From positions 1,043,844-1,107,843 of the forward strand of contig BPIR01000002.1 of assembly GCA_026004215.1 (NCBI GenBank): DNA of 64,000 nt, given 5' to 3'. Shown piece after piece: positions 44,290 through 52,061 of the stretch (position 1 is its first letter; every line of letters begins with the position of its first letter). Below the pieces are notes generated by a model that was given only the letters and a program-made list of their open reading frames with translations, ran no database searches and had not been told where the DNA came from. Source of the DNA: Candidatus Binatia bacterium. Its GTDB lineage: Bacteria; Desulfobacterota; Binatia; HRBIN30. Both the position numbers and the translations under genes were made by a program.

Positions 44290-45426
44290 TTACAGCCGGA
44301 GGTAGCCCGCGACTAAGTCCTTCATCGCCTCCGAAACACCTCCGCCAATGGTAAACACGCGCGTATCGCGGAACGCGCGGGAAATCCAGTGATCGTCTAG
44401 AAAGCCCTCGCCGCCGTGCAGTTGCATGCACTGCGCAACAATGCGCTGCACGCTTTCCATTACGTGGTACTTGATCATGCAAATTTCTTTGCCCTCCACC
44501 CGCCCATCGCGGTACGACTCGGCTACGGAGCGGACAAACCGGCGGTTGCTTTCCAGTTCGGCTGCCATTTCCGCGATGCGATGGCGCACCGCTTGGAGCT
44601 CGCTCAAAGGGCGCTCGTAAATCATGCGCGCGCGGGCCCGGGCCATAGTTTCCTGCAGCACGAGATCGGCCAGCCCTACAGCGCTCACCGAGGCAATGAG
44701 GCGCTCGCGCTGCAAGCCGCTCATCATGTACAGAAACCCCAAGTGCGGCTTGCCGATGGTGAGCGACTTCGGCACCCGGCACTCGCGGAACTTGAGCCAC
44801 CCGGTGGGAGACGACCGCATGCCCATCGTGCGCAGCGTGGAGACTTCGAAGCCCGGAGTGTTGGTCGGCACCAAGATCAAGGAGAAACTATTGGAGCCGG
44901 GCTTTGCGGAAGTACGCACGAGGGCCAGGATATAGTCCGCGATCGGGCCGTTGGTGGTGAACTTTTTCTCGCCGGAGATGACCCAGAAGTCGCCGTCGTC
45001 CACGGCCGTGCAGCGCACGGCCCGTACCAGGTCCGTTCCCCCGGTTGGCTCGGTGGCGGCAATGCCGGCAATTTTCTCGCCGCGTACCAGCTCTGGTACG
45101 ATTTCGTTCTTTTGAGCCGCCGTGCCATGGGCCAACAGGTACGGAATGACGAATTGCGAGTGGGCAGCGATGCTCAAGGCCAGACCCATGGTGCGGGCTC
45201 GGGGAATTTCTTCGCCCAAGACGACATCGTAAGCAAAGTCGCCCCCGCGCCCGCCGTACTCCTTGGGGACCGACAGTCCCAGCCAACCCCATGCGCCAAA
45301 CTTGCGGAAGTACGAGCGAACCAGGTTAGGGTCGTCGAACTCCGCCGCCCGCGGCGCCAGCTCGCTTTCGATGAGCGCACGGGTTTCGCGCCGGAATTCC
45401 TCGTGCGCGGGGGTGAACAGGGCCAT
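44290..45426 (-). CDS. Acyl-CoA/acyl-ACP dehydrogenase in an ACP operon
   Basis: 378 residues. Family landmarks: VPKEYGGRGGDFAYD, AATEPTGGTDLVRAVR, GEKKFTTNGPIADYI, QCMQLHGGEGFLDDHWISRA and the C-terminal TIGGGVSEAMKDLVAGY (GGG in place of the usual YEG Glu). Its ATG overlaps the ACP stop by one base (TAATG), so it is translationally coupled to a carrier protein and may act on an ACP-bound chain, as acyl-ACP dehydrogenases do in secondary metabolite clusters. That is inference. The KAS gene follows 23 bp later. Confidence 0.92.
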   Translation of the reverse strand: MALFTPAHEEFRRETRALIESELAPRAAEFDDPNLVRSYFRKFGAWGWLGLSVPKEYGGRGGDFAYDVVLGEEIPRARTMGLALSIAAHSQFVIPYLLAHGTAAQKNEIVPELVRGEKIAGIAATEPTGGTDLVRAVRCTAVDDGDFWVISGEKKFTTNGPIADYILALVRTSAKPGSNSFSLILVPTNTPGFEVSTLRTMGMRSSPTGWLKFRECRVPKSLTIGKPHLGFLYMMSGLQRERLIASVSAVGLADLVLQETMARARARMIYERPLSELQAVRHRIAEMAAELESNRRFVRSVAESYRDGRVEGKEICMIKYHVMESVQRIVAQCMQLHGGEGFLDDHWISRAFRDTRVFTIGGGVSEAMKDLVAGYLRL

Positions 45427-45698
45427 TACGGCACCTCCTCGCCGCAGGCTCGCCGGTAAATGTACTCCACGATGTCCCCGAAGCGGTTGAGTTCGATCAT
45501 ATACAGCGGATCGAGCTCGGTCTGGAATTCCTCCTCCAGAGCCACCTGGAGCTCCACGAGCTGCAGCGACTCCATCACCAACGTGGTATCGAAACTCGCA
45601 TCGTCGGTGATGGTGCTTGGATCAATTCCCGCGATCTGCTGCAGGAGGACAAGAACGCGTCCTCTTACCTCTCGTAGTGACAGTTTGCCTCCTTCCAT
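45426..45698 (-). CDS. Freestanding acyl carrier protein
   Basis: 90 residues. MEGGKLSLREVRGRVLVLLQ begins a four-helix carrier fold; the phosphopantetheine Ser is Ser44 in LVMESLQLVELQVALEEEF (E-S-L for the usual D-S-L). The C-terminal part (LNRFGDIVEYIYRRACGEE) fits. Chain extension or modification would occur on its arm. Its stop codon shares a base with the next ATG (TAATG). It is first in an operon with acyl dehydrogenase and KAS, and diverges from the acyltransferase-like gene. The region upstream to 45740 is a plausible promoter region, without a convincing motif. Confidence 0.9.
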   Translation of the reverse strand: MEGGKLSLREVRGRVLVLLQQIAGIDPSTITDDASFDTTLVMESLQLVELQVALEEEFQTELDPLYMIELNRFGDIVEYIYRRACGEEVP

Positions 45699-45800
45699 CC
45701 TGGACAAGGTTTCCCTCCCTGAACGGGCGACGATTTTGCACGATCGTCTTGGTAGTTGACACGCCAATGCTGTTGGGCGGAGTATTAAGCTGCTTTACAC

Positions 45801-46616
45801 TTGCGTCGTCGCTGGAAGCAATATGGCGCTGGTTACGTCACCCTATCCCCGTTCAGATCGTCACCCTACCATTGTGGTAAGGTTGCGGACAGTTTAGAGA
45901 GGTTTTTGGCACTCGGTCTGAGGGGCATGATTTACCTTGAAGAGCTCGGGCAACACGGTATCGATCTCGCCGATCGTCACGCAATTCACTTAATTGCCGT
46001 TCGAGAACGTAACGTGATGGCTGCGCTTCGGTTGCTTGGACCTGGCCCCCTGCCACTGGAGGTAGCGGAATTCATGGCGATGGTCGTGACAGCGGGAGGG
46101 TCATGCAGGTGGGGAGGTTCTGGATTCGCAAGGACTATGCGGCGGATCACTGCTGAAAGCGCCCCGCTATTTGGGGCACTCCGTATTGCAATGCTAGCGA
46201 CGGCCAAAAGATTAGCGGCGCGTGAAATTCTCCTTCGCACGCCGGTCCAGGACGTCGACGCCCTATACCGCTCCGTGGGCTTTGAGAGGGTGCAGGAACT
46301 CGACTTCCATGATCCGGTCTGGGGTGACGTCTACGTAATGCGTCTCGTCGTTGACGAATCTCCCTCGGGCGGTAACGAAGCGCGGGTCGGCCGACAAAGC
46401 GCAAGCGCATCCCCTACTGGGCTGGTCGCTCCGGGAGGTTCAAATGAACTTTCTGCCTGTCGTGTCGTTGGCCGCGGCCATCGGCGCGGCCCTGCTGGCG
46501 ATTGTCGTGGGCTCGCAGCGTTCCCAAAATCCTCCGTGGGCATTTGTTTTCATGACCGCCATGGTGGCCGGCTGGAACATGTACCTGTATGCTCTCTACA
46601 CGCTGCCCTGTCATGA
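45801..46616 (+). CDS. GNAT-fold acyltransferase, possibly N-acyl amino acid synthase-like
   Basis: The frame encodes 271 residues from a TTG. Residues 30-190 resemble GNAT acyltransferases of the FeeM/exosortase-associated kind: LALGLRGMIYLEELGQ, DLADRHAIHLIAVRERNVMA, LRLLGPGPLPLEVAEF, then GSGFARTMRR, AKRLAAREILLRTPVQ and LYRSVGFERVQEL. Those enzymes join an acyl chain from acyl-ACP to an amine. The central motif region (TAGGSCRWGGSG) is unusual. After VMRLVVDES the sequence loses character and overlaps the next gene by 173 bp, so the true C-terminus may be near 46360. An ATG at 45927 is an alternative start but would cut the fold. Base use is more AT-rich than neighbours. Confidence 0.6.
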   Translation: MRRRWKQYGAGYVTLSPFRSSPYHCGKVADSLERFLALGLRGMIYLEELGQHGIDLADRHAIHLIAVRERNVMAALRLLGPGPLPLEVAEFMAMVVTAGGSCRWGGSGFARTMRRITAESAPLFGALRIAMLATAKRLAAREILLRTPVQDVDALYRSVGFERVQELDFHDPVWGDVYVMRLVVDESPSGGNEARVGRQSASASPTGLVAPGGSNELSACRVVGRGHRRGPAGDCRGLAAFPKSSVGICFHDRHGGRLEHVPVCSLHAALS

Positions 46617-48672
46617 GGGTAGTCTCGCCGTATTGACGCCTCTCCGCGTTACCGGCCTCGTTCTACCGACCAGCATAATCTTTTTCATGTGGAGTCTGCG
46701 AGCGCGACACATTCTCTGGCACTTCTACGTCGCTGCCAGCGCCGTCATTTCAGCAGTACTCGTTGGAGCTAACTTTGCCCATCTTGTGGTCGAAGGGGTC
46801 CGACGGCACTCCTTCGGTTGCTACTCGGTCGCGGGCCCTCTCTACCATCTCTTCACTGCGGAAGTCGTGATGTGTTTCCTCGGGGCGTTGGCCCTCTGCA
46901 TCCAGGACTTGCGCAAGGCGACGGATGCGCGGGATCGGTTGATTGCCCGCTATTGGCTGATCAGCGCGGCGGTTGGTTTGCCGCTCGGTGTAACGAATTT
47001 GCTTCCGGCCTACGGCGTGCCGATTTACCCGCTCGGCAACCTGGGGAGCGTGGCTTGGGCAGGGGTCGTGGCGTACGCCATTCTGCGGCACCGCCTGCTC
47101 GACGTGGAGATTTGGATTTCACGCCTCGGCACCGCGTTTGCGGCGGGGATGTTGACGATTGTGCCCGCCTACGCCCTGTTGGTCTGGCTGCAAATTTACG
47201 CGCTCGGTAGCGCGCATATTGACCTGTCGACCGCAGTTTTGTTGAGCCTGGTTGCGGTTGCCGCCGCCTTCCCTTTTTTGCAGCGGCGTTTCGAGCAAGC
47301 ATTCGCGAAGCGGGCCTTCCCGTACAAGATCGAGCAGCAAACCTCCTTCGAAATGCTGCGCCGCGCCGTGCTGCAGGAGAAAAATCACGACCGGCTGGTG
47401 GAAATTGTCGCCAAAGGGCTCTCCGCGATCTTTCACCCTCCGTCGGTGGCCGTTTTTACTCGCAAAGCCGAAGCACAAGCGTTGCGCCTCGCGTATCATT
47501 TAGGGCCTCCACCGATCGAGACCAGCTTTGCTTTTGGGTGCCCCTTGGTCGATGCCCTCGAACACTCCACCCTCTCTTTGCTGCAAAGCGAGCTTTCCGA
47601 GTCGCGGCAGCCACGAGCCCGCGAGGTCGGCGAGCTCCTCGGGCGGCTGGGGTGGACGGTGTGTGTTCCGGTCAAAACACCTCGGCAACTTTGCGGCTTT
47701 ATTTCCCTGGGCCTCAAAGGCGGCCGCGACTGGTACATGCTCACGGAACTGGAGGCCTTGGAACGCCTGGGCGAAGAGCTTGCGCTTGCGCTGGAGAATA
47801 TCCGTTTGGAGGAACAAGCTCAGTTGGCGCGGCAGTCCCTGGAGCGGGTGGAACGGCTGAGCGCCATCGGCACCATGGTGGCAGGCATCGTACACGAGGT
47901 ACGCAACCCGTTAGTGGCCTTCAGCACATTCATGCACGTGGCCAAGGAGCGCAAGGGCGACCCCGAGCTGATCGCAGCGAGCGCGCCGGTCATCATCAGC
48001 GAGCTCGAACGCGTGCAGCGCCTCCTCGACGAGCTGTTGCACGCCACGCGCGGCAATCCTCCGCAATTCGGCGCGGTGGATTTGGTCCAGGCCGCCAACG
48101 AAGTTGCCGGACTCATCAAGCCCGCCGCCAAACAAGCTCGCGTACTGGTGGAGCTCCAAGGTCCCGAGGATCCCATCGAGGTATTTGCCGACGGCGACCG
48201 TGTTCGGCAGGTGCTTTTCAATTTGGGCCTGAACGCCATCGAGGCCTCGAAGGAAGGCTCAACGGTCACCATTTTCGTCGAGCGCGTTTCTCGCAACGGC
48301 TATGGCTTTGGCGAGGTGCGCGTGCGCGACACCGGCAATGGCTTGCCCGCGGAGCTGCGGGAAAAAGTTTTTCAGCCGTTTTTCACCACCAAGCCGAACG
48401 GCACGGGATTGGGGCTCGCGCTGTGCTTGCAAATTGTCCAGGAGCATGGGGGCTATTTGGAAATTCGCGACCCGGATGGCCAAGGCACCATTTTCGCCGC
48501 GGGTTTCCCTGAATTTGTGCCTGAGGTCCATCGCCGCCTCATGGAAGGCGTGCGACCGGATGAAGTCGAGCTCACCCCGGAAGAGGAGGCGCATGTGCGC
48601 TCTCTCGTGGGTAACATCAAGTTGCCCCCGGAAGTGCTGCGCGTGGCCCGGCAGATCCGCATCAAACGCTAG
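46444..48672 (+). CDS. Membrane sensor histidine kinase with 7TM and GAF-like regions
   Basis: 742 residues. ATG follows GGGAGGTTCAA. Residues 1-290 contain seven or eight transmembrane helices ending in the signature YAILRHRLLDVEIWISR, typical of 7TM-His kinases. A GAF-like domain spans about 330-460 (PSVAVFTRKAEAQALRLAYH, LGWTVCVPVKTPRQLCGFIS). The kinase core has His484 in VAGIVHEVRNPLVAF, an N-box LFNLGLNAIEASK, G1 DTGNGLPAEL, and G2 PNGTGLGLALCLQI. A cognate response regulator is not adjacent. It starts within the frame of the acyltransferase gene, which could produce its signal; inference. Confidence 0.92.
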   Translation: MNFLPVVSLAAAIGAALLAIVVGSQRSQNPPWAFVFMTAMVAGWNMYLYALYTLPCHEGSLAVLTPLRVTGLVLPTSIIFFMWSLRARHILWHFYVAASAVISAVLVGANFAHLVVEGVRRHSFGCYSVAGPLYHLFTAEVVMCFLGALALCIQDLRKATDARDRLIARYWLISAAVGLPLGVTNLLPAYGVPIYPLGNLGSVAWAGVVAYAILRHRLLDVEIWISRLGTAFAAGMLTIVPAYALLVWLQIYALGSAHIDLSTAVLLSLVAVAAAFPFLQRRFEQAFAKRAFPYKIEQQTSFEMLRRAVLQEKNHDRLVEIVAKGLSAIFHPPSVAVFTRKAEAQALRLAYHLGPPPIETSFAFGCPLVDALEHSTLSLLQSELSESRQPRAREVGELLGRLGWTVCVPVKTPRQLCGFISLGLKGGRDWYMLTELEALERLGEELALALENIRLEEQAQLARQSLERVERLSAIGTMVAGIVHEVRNPLVAFSTFMHVAKERKGDPELIAASAPVIISELERVQRLLDELLHATRGNPPQFGAVDLVQAANEVAGLIKPAAKQARVLVELQGPEDPIEVFADGDRVRQVLFNLGLNAIEASKEGSTVTIFVERVSRNGYGFGEVRVRDTGNGLPAELREKVFQPFFTTKPNGTGLGLALCLQIVQEHGGYLEIRDPDGQGTIFAAGFPEFVPEVHRRLMEGVRPDEVELTPEEEAHVRSLVGNIKLPPEVLRVARQIRIKR

Positions 48673-48725
48673 AATTCCCAGCCCCGTGTTGACGCCGGCC
48701 GCGCAATCGGCTTTGAAACTGCGCC

Positions 48726-49610
48726 ATGGCGCGCGTGCAAACGAACGGCATCGAACTCGAGTACGAAGTGCTCGGGCCGACACAAGGGGAACCGATGGTC
48801 CTGATCATGGGGCTGGGCGCGCAAATGATTTTGTGGCGCGACGATTTTTGCCACATGCTCGCCGAGCGCGGCTATCGCGTGATCCGCTTCGATAATCGCG
48901 ATGTCGGCCGCTCGAGTTGGCTGGACCATCTGGGGCTCCCCAACGTAATGGCTCTCATGGCGGCGGCCGCCACCGGGCAACCGGTGGAAGCTCCCTATAC
49001 CTTGCGGGACATGGCGGCCGACACTGCTGGATTGCTCGATGCGTTGGACATTGAACGCGCCCACATCGTGGGCGCCTCGATGGGCGGCATGATCGCGCAG
49101 ACCTTTGCGATCGACTACCCGCAGCGCACGTTGAGCCTGACTTCGATCATGTCCAGCACCGGCGACCCTACGCTCCCGCCTCCCAAACCGGAAGCCATGA
49201 GTGCGCTCCTGGCACCTCAGCCCACTTCGCGAGAAGAGGCGATCGAACGCGGGGTGGCGATTTTTCGCACCATCGGAAGCCCCAAGTATTTCGATGAAGT
49301 GGAAATTCGCGAACTCGCAGCCCGGTCGTTCGATCGCGGCATCAACCCGGCCGGCGTGATGCGGCAGTTGGCTGCCATTCTTGCCTCCGGCAACCGCACG
49401 GAAGCATTGCGGCGGGTGGAAGTGCCCGCACTGGTGATTCACGGACGCAGCGACCCGCTCGTGCCCTTCGCCGCCGGCGAAGCCACCGCCCGCGCCTTGC
49501 CGCGCGCGAAACTGCTGGCATTCGACGATATGGGACACGACATGCCGCGGCCCCTCTGGCCCCAGATGGTCGAAGCCATCCACGAAGTCGCGCAGCAGCG
49601 CCGTCATTGA
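48726..49610 (+). CDS. Alpha/beta hydrolase
   Basis: 294 residues of the alpha/beta hydrolase fold. The nucleophile elbow is VGASMGGMIAQ (Ser), with oxyanion strand LIMGLGAQMILW and FDNRDVGRSSW; the acid is in VIHGRSDPLVP and the His in DDMGHDMP. The pattern, with GRSSW and LLDALDIERAHIVGASMG, resembles esterases of the RdmC/EstB type. Substrate is unknown. It starts 53 bp after the sensor kinase and 27 bp before the binding-protein gene, so loose cotranscription is possible. Confidence 0.9.
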   Translation: MARVQTNGIELEYEVLGPTQGEPMVLIMGLGAQMILWRDDFCHMLAERGYRVIRFDNRDVGRSSWLDHLGLPNVMALMAAAATGQPVEAPYTLRDMAADTAGLLDALDIERAHIVGASMGGMIAQTFAIDYPQRTLSLTSIMSSTGDPTLPPPKPEAMSALLAPQPTSREEAIERGVAIFRTIGSPKYFDEVEIRELAARSFDRGINPAGVMRQLAAILASGNRTEALRRVEVPALVIHGRSDPLVPFAAGEATARALPRAKLLAFDDMGHDMPRPLWPQMVEAIHEVAQQRRH

Positions 49611-49637
49611 GCTGGCTTCCCGCTGCATTCCGGGGTC

Positions 49638-50456
49638 GTGTTGCAACGAGCTGTCGCGATCCTGCTGGCGGTTATCGCTTGCGCTTCAGCGTGGGCCGGT
49701 AATGCGACGAGCGAGGTTTGCCTGGCGACCACCACCAGTGTGGAGAACTCGGGCCTCTTGGGTCACTTGTTGCCGCAGTTCGAGCGCAGCACCGGTATTC
49801 GCATTCTCGTGCTGCCGGTGGGCAGTGGGCAAGCCTTGGAATTGGCGGCGCGGGGCGACGTGGATGTGGTTCTGTCGCACTCGCCGGAACAAGAAGAGGA
49901 AGCGTTGGCGCGCGGGACGGTCATCGAACCGCGGGTGGTGATGGAGAACGAGTTTTTCTTGGTTGGGCCCGCCTCCGACCCGGCGCACGTCCGCGGTTTC
50001 ACGGACATTGCGAAGGCCATGGCGGCGATCGCCAGTCAGCAGCGCCCGTTCGTGTCGCGCGGCGACCGTTCCGGCACGCACGCAATGGAAGTGCAATTGT
50101 GGAAAAAGATGGGCGTGAGTCCGGTCACGCCCTGGTACTGGGAAACCGGCCAAGGCATGGGAGCCACACTGGTGACCGCAAAGGAGCGTGGTGCGTACAC
50201 GCTGACGGATCGGGCGACCTTCGCGACCTTTCGCAGTCGGGAGGGTCTCGAAGTGCTGGTCCGCGACGATCCGCCTCTCAAAAACGTATACCGCGTCTTC
50301 CTCGCCCAACCCTCGAAACGCCCGCAGGCCAGTTGGGAGGCCGCACGCCAGTTCGCGTTGTGGCTGGTTTCGCCGGCAGGGCAAGCGGCCATCGCCTCGT
50401 TTCGACCATTCGGAGAACCGCTGTTCGTGCCGGCGGCTCGATCGGATTCCCCGTGA
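49638..50456 (+). CDS. Tungstate/molybdate-type substrate-binding protein (TupA-like)
   Basis: 272 residues with an N-terminal signal peptide (MLQRAVAILLAVIACASAWA). TupA-family signatures: CLATTTSVENSGLLGHLLP, LPVGSGQALELAARGDVDVV, SHSPEQEEEAL, RGDRSGTHAMEVQLWKK, and the closing region VFLAQPSKRPQ. Such proteins capture tungstate for the TupABC importer. No TupB permease or TupC ATPase lies beside it, so it may be an orphan or may pair with genes elsewhere. GTG start, no strong ribosome site. Tungstate specificity is inference. Confidence 0.88.
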   Translation: MLQRAVAILLAVIACASAWAGNATSEVCLATTTSVENSGLLGHLLPQFERSTGIRILVLPVGSGQALELAARGDVDVVLSHSPEQEEEALARGTVIEPRVVMENEFFLVGPASDPAHVRGFTDIAKAMAAIASQQRPFVSRGDRSGTHAMEVQLWKKMGVSPVTPWYWETGQGMGATLVTAKERGAYTLTDRATFATFRSREGLEVLVRDDPPLKNVYRVFLAQPSKRPQASWEAARQFALWLVSPAGQAAIASFRPFGEPLFVPAARSDSP

Positions 50457-50506
50457 ATAGCGCCGCCGGCGCCAGATATTGCCGAGCCCTGCCCAGCAAG
50501 CAGAAC

Positions 50507-50556
50507 AAAAAGGACACCCACTTTTCGAGTGGAGCAAAAAAGGACACCCACTTTTT
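50507..50556. repeat. Tandem copies of AAAAAGGACACCCACTTTT
   Basis: Two copies, 50507-50525 and a slightly longer one at 50536-50556, start 29-30 bp apart between tupA-like and the E2 gene. The core GGACACCCAC is flanked by A-run and T-run that can pair with each other. It resembles repeats scattered in intergenic DNA of uncultivated bacteria. The rest of 50457-50746 has no gene; GC-rich hairpins fill its right half. Confidence 0.7.
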
Positions 50557-50695
50557 GGAGCGGGGCAGCAGCTTGGCCTTCGCCCTTGGCCGCTCTTTGC
50601 GAAGACAAAAGGGATCCCACCTTTGCGGGGCCCCGAACGGCTGGAAATCGGGCGAGGGTACGCCGCCGGGGTGTTCGTTGCGGCCGCGTGGCAGC

Positions 50696-50745
50696 GCGGC
50701 CTTGCATGGCCGCCCGCCGCACGGCCGCTCGCCTCGAGCGAGGCG
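50696..50745. repeat. GC-rich hairpins just after the E2 stop
   Basis: GCGGCC, TTGCAT, GGCCGC at 50696-50713 and CGCCTC, GAGC, GAGGCG at 50730-50745 are inverted repeats. The second is followed by CTTACA, the same trailer as the palindromes near 41 kb, suggesting one repeat family. On the minus strand it lies directly after the E2 stop and could also act in transcription ending, though there is no T-run. Confidence 0.5.
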
Positions 50746-50746
50746 C

Positions 50747-51937
50747 TTACAGCACGAGGGCGATGGGGCGCTCGAGGGTGTGCTTGAGATCTTCTAGGAA
50801 TCGCCCCGCCTCGACGCCGTTCAAGACACGGTGGTCGGCAGACAGCGTGACTCGCATCGTTTTGGCCACGGCGAGCTGGCCCGCGCGCACCACCGGCCGG
50901 TCGCGAATGCTTCCCACAGCGAGGATGGCAGATTGCGGCGGAGTAATCACTGCCGCAAACGAATCGATGTCCAGCATGCCCATATTCGAAATCGTAAACG
51001 TCGCCCCGACGAGCTCCGCCCCCGTGAACTTGCCGGCCTGGGCTTTTTCCACGAGCCCCTGCGTGGCCTGAGCGATTTCTCGCAAGCCCATGTTCTGGCA
51101 GCGGTGGATCACCGGGGCCACGAGCCCATCCTCGACAGCGACAGCGATTCCAATGTTGATGTCGGAATGGATTTCCACTGCGCCATCGACCCACGAAGCG
51201 TTTGCTCTCGGATGGCGCGGCAACACCAGGGCCAACGCGCGGATGAGCAAGTGCGTGTAAGTGATTCGTTCTGGAAAAAGGTTAGTGGCGAGCAGTTGCT
51301 CGCGGAGCCGCGCTGCTTCGCTCATGTCAATTTCGCTGGTGACGTAAAAATGCGGGATGTCCCGCTTGGATTGCGACATTTGCTTGGCCACCGTTTGGCG
51401 AAGCCGGCTTTCGGGATGTCGCCCGGCTGCGAGCGGAGAGCTGGGCCCCAGACGCGGCTTCCACCTCAAGGAAGGCGGTGGCGGCGGTGCTTCGGAGCGA
51501 GCCGCCGCAGCCGTTGCACCTGTGGCACGCGGCGTGGGTTCTGTAGGTTCTTCCGGTGCTCCGCTGGGTGCACTGGGACGAGCACTGGGCTTGGCAGCGG
51601 CCACCCTGGCGCTTGGCGGAGACGAAGATGCCGCTTCTGCTGCAGGGCTTGCTGTGGGTGCTGGCTTCGGGGGTGCCGTTGTAGGTTTCACTCCTTCCGC
51701 AGCTTCCTCGAGGATGGCGAGCACGGCGCCAACCGGCGCGCTCTCTCCTTCTGCGACGCGAATTTCCCGGATCACGCCACTCGCCTCCGCCTCGACCTCC
51801 ATGTCGGCCTTGTCGGTCTCGACTTCCGCGATCACCTCCCCGCGCTCGACCGTTTCCCCGACCTTTTTGTACCAGCGCAGGATCGTCCCTTCTTCCATGG
51901 TGTCGCTGAGTTTGGGCATGCGAATTTCCAGTGCCAC
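50747..51937 (-). CDS. Dihydrolipoyl acyltransferase (E2) of a 2-oxoacid dehydrogenase
   Basis: 396 residues. The lipoyl domain (residues 1-78) has the acceptor Lys in ETDKADMEVEA. A long Ala/Pro/Ser linker (80-165) follows. The acyltransferase domain starts SRLRQTVAKQMSQSKRDIPH and ends at the catalytic motif LSADHRVLNGVEAGRF, where Asn replaces the Asp of the usual HRxxDG. The E3/E1-binding domain normally between linker and catalytic domain is not recognisable. GTG start after GAGGAGGTGGAGCC. No E1 or E3 gene is near. The complex it serves is unknown. Divergent from ackA over 124 bp. Confidence 0.92.
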   Translation of the reverse strand: MALEIRMPKLSDTMEEGTILRWYKKVGETVERGEVIAEVETDKADMEVEAEASGVIREIRVAEGESAPVGAVLAILEEAAEGVKPTTAPPKPAPTASPAAEAASSSPPSARVAAAKPSARPSAPSGAPEEPTEPTPRATGATAAAARSEAPPPPPSLRWKPRLGPSSPLAAGRHPESRLRQTVAKQMSQSKRDIPHFYVTSEIDMSEAARLREQLLATNLFPERITYTHLLIRALALVLPRHPRANASWVDGAVEIHSDINIGIAVAVEDGLVAPVIHRCQNMGLREIAQATQGLVEKAQAGKFTGAELVGATFTISNMGMLDIDSFAAVITPPQSAILAVGSIRDRPVVRAGQLAVAKTMRVTLSADHRVLNGVEAGRFLEDLKHTLERPIALVL

Positions 51938-52061
51938 GGCTCCACCTCCTCGATGGCCAGATGCTTGGTTGCTTGTAGCACGTTTCGCACGTAGTGCGGG
52001 ATTCCTTCGTTTGCTCGGCTCGGATACTCAGATTGGGGAGTTTTCTTTCCCAACGCAGTGT

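Noticed and set aside
45756..45788. TTGACA followed by TATTAA as promoter for the acyltransferase gene
   Set aside because: Spacing is 21 bases, too long for a normal sigma70 promoter.
51357..52061. Upstream extension of the ackA frame
   Set aside because: It is antisense to the E2 gene and carries no acetokinase features.
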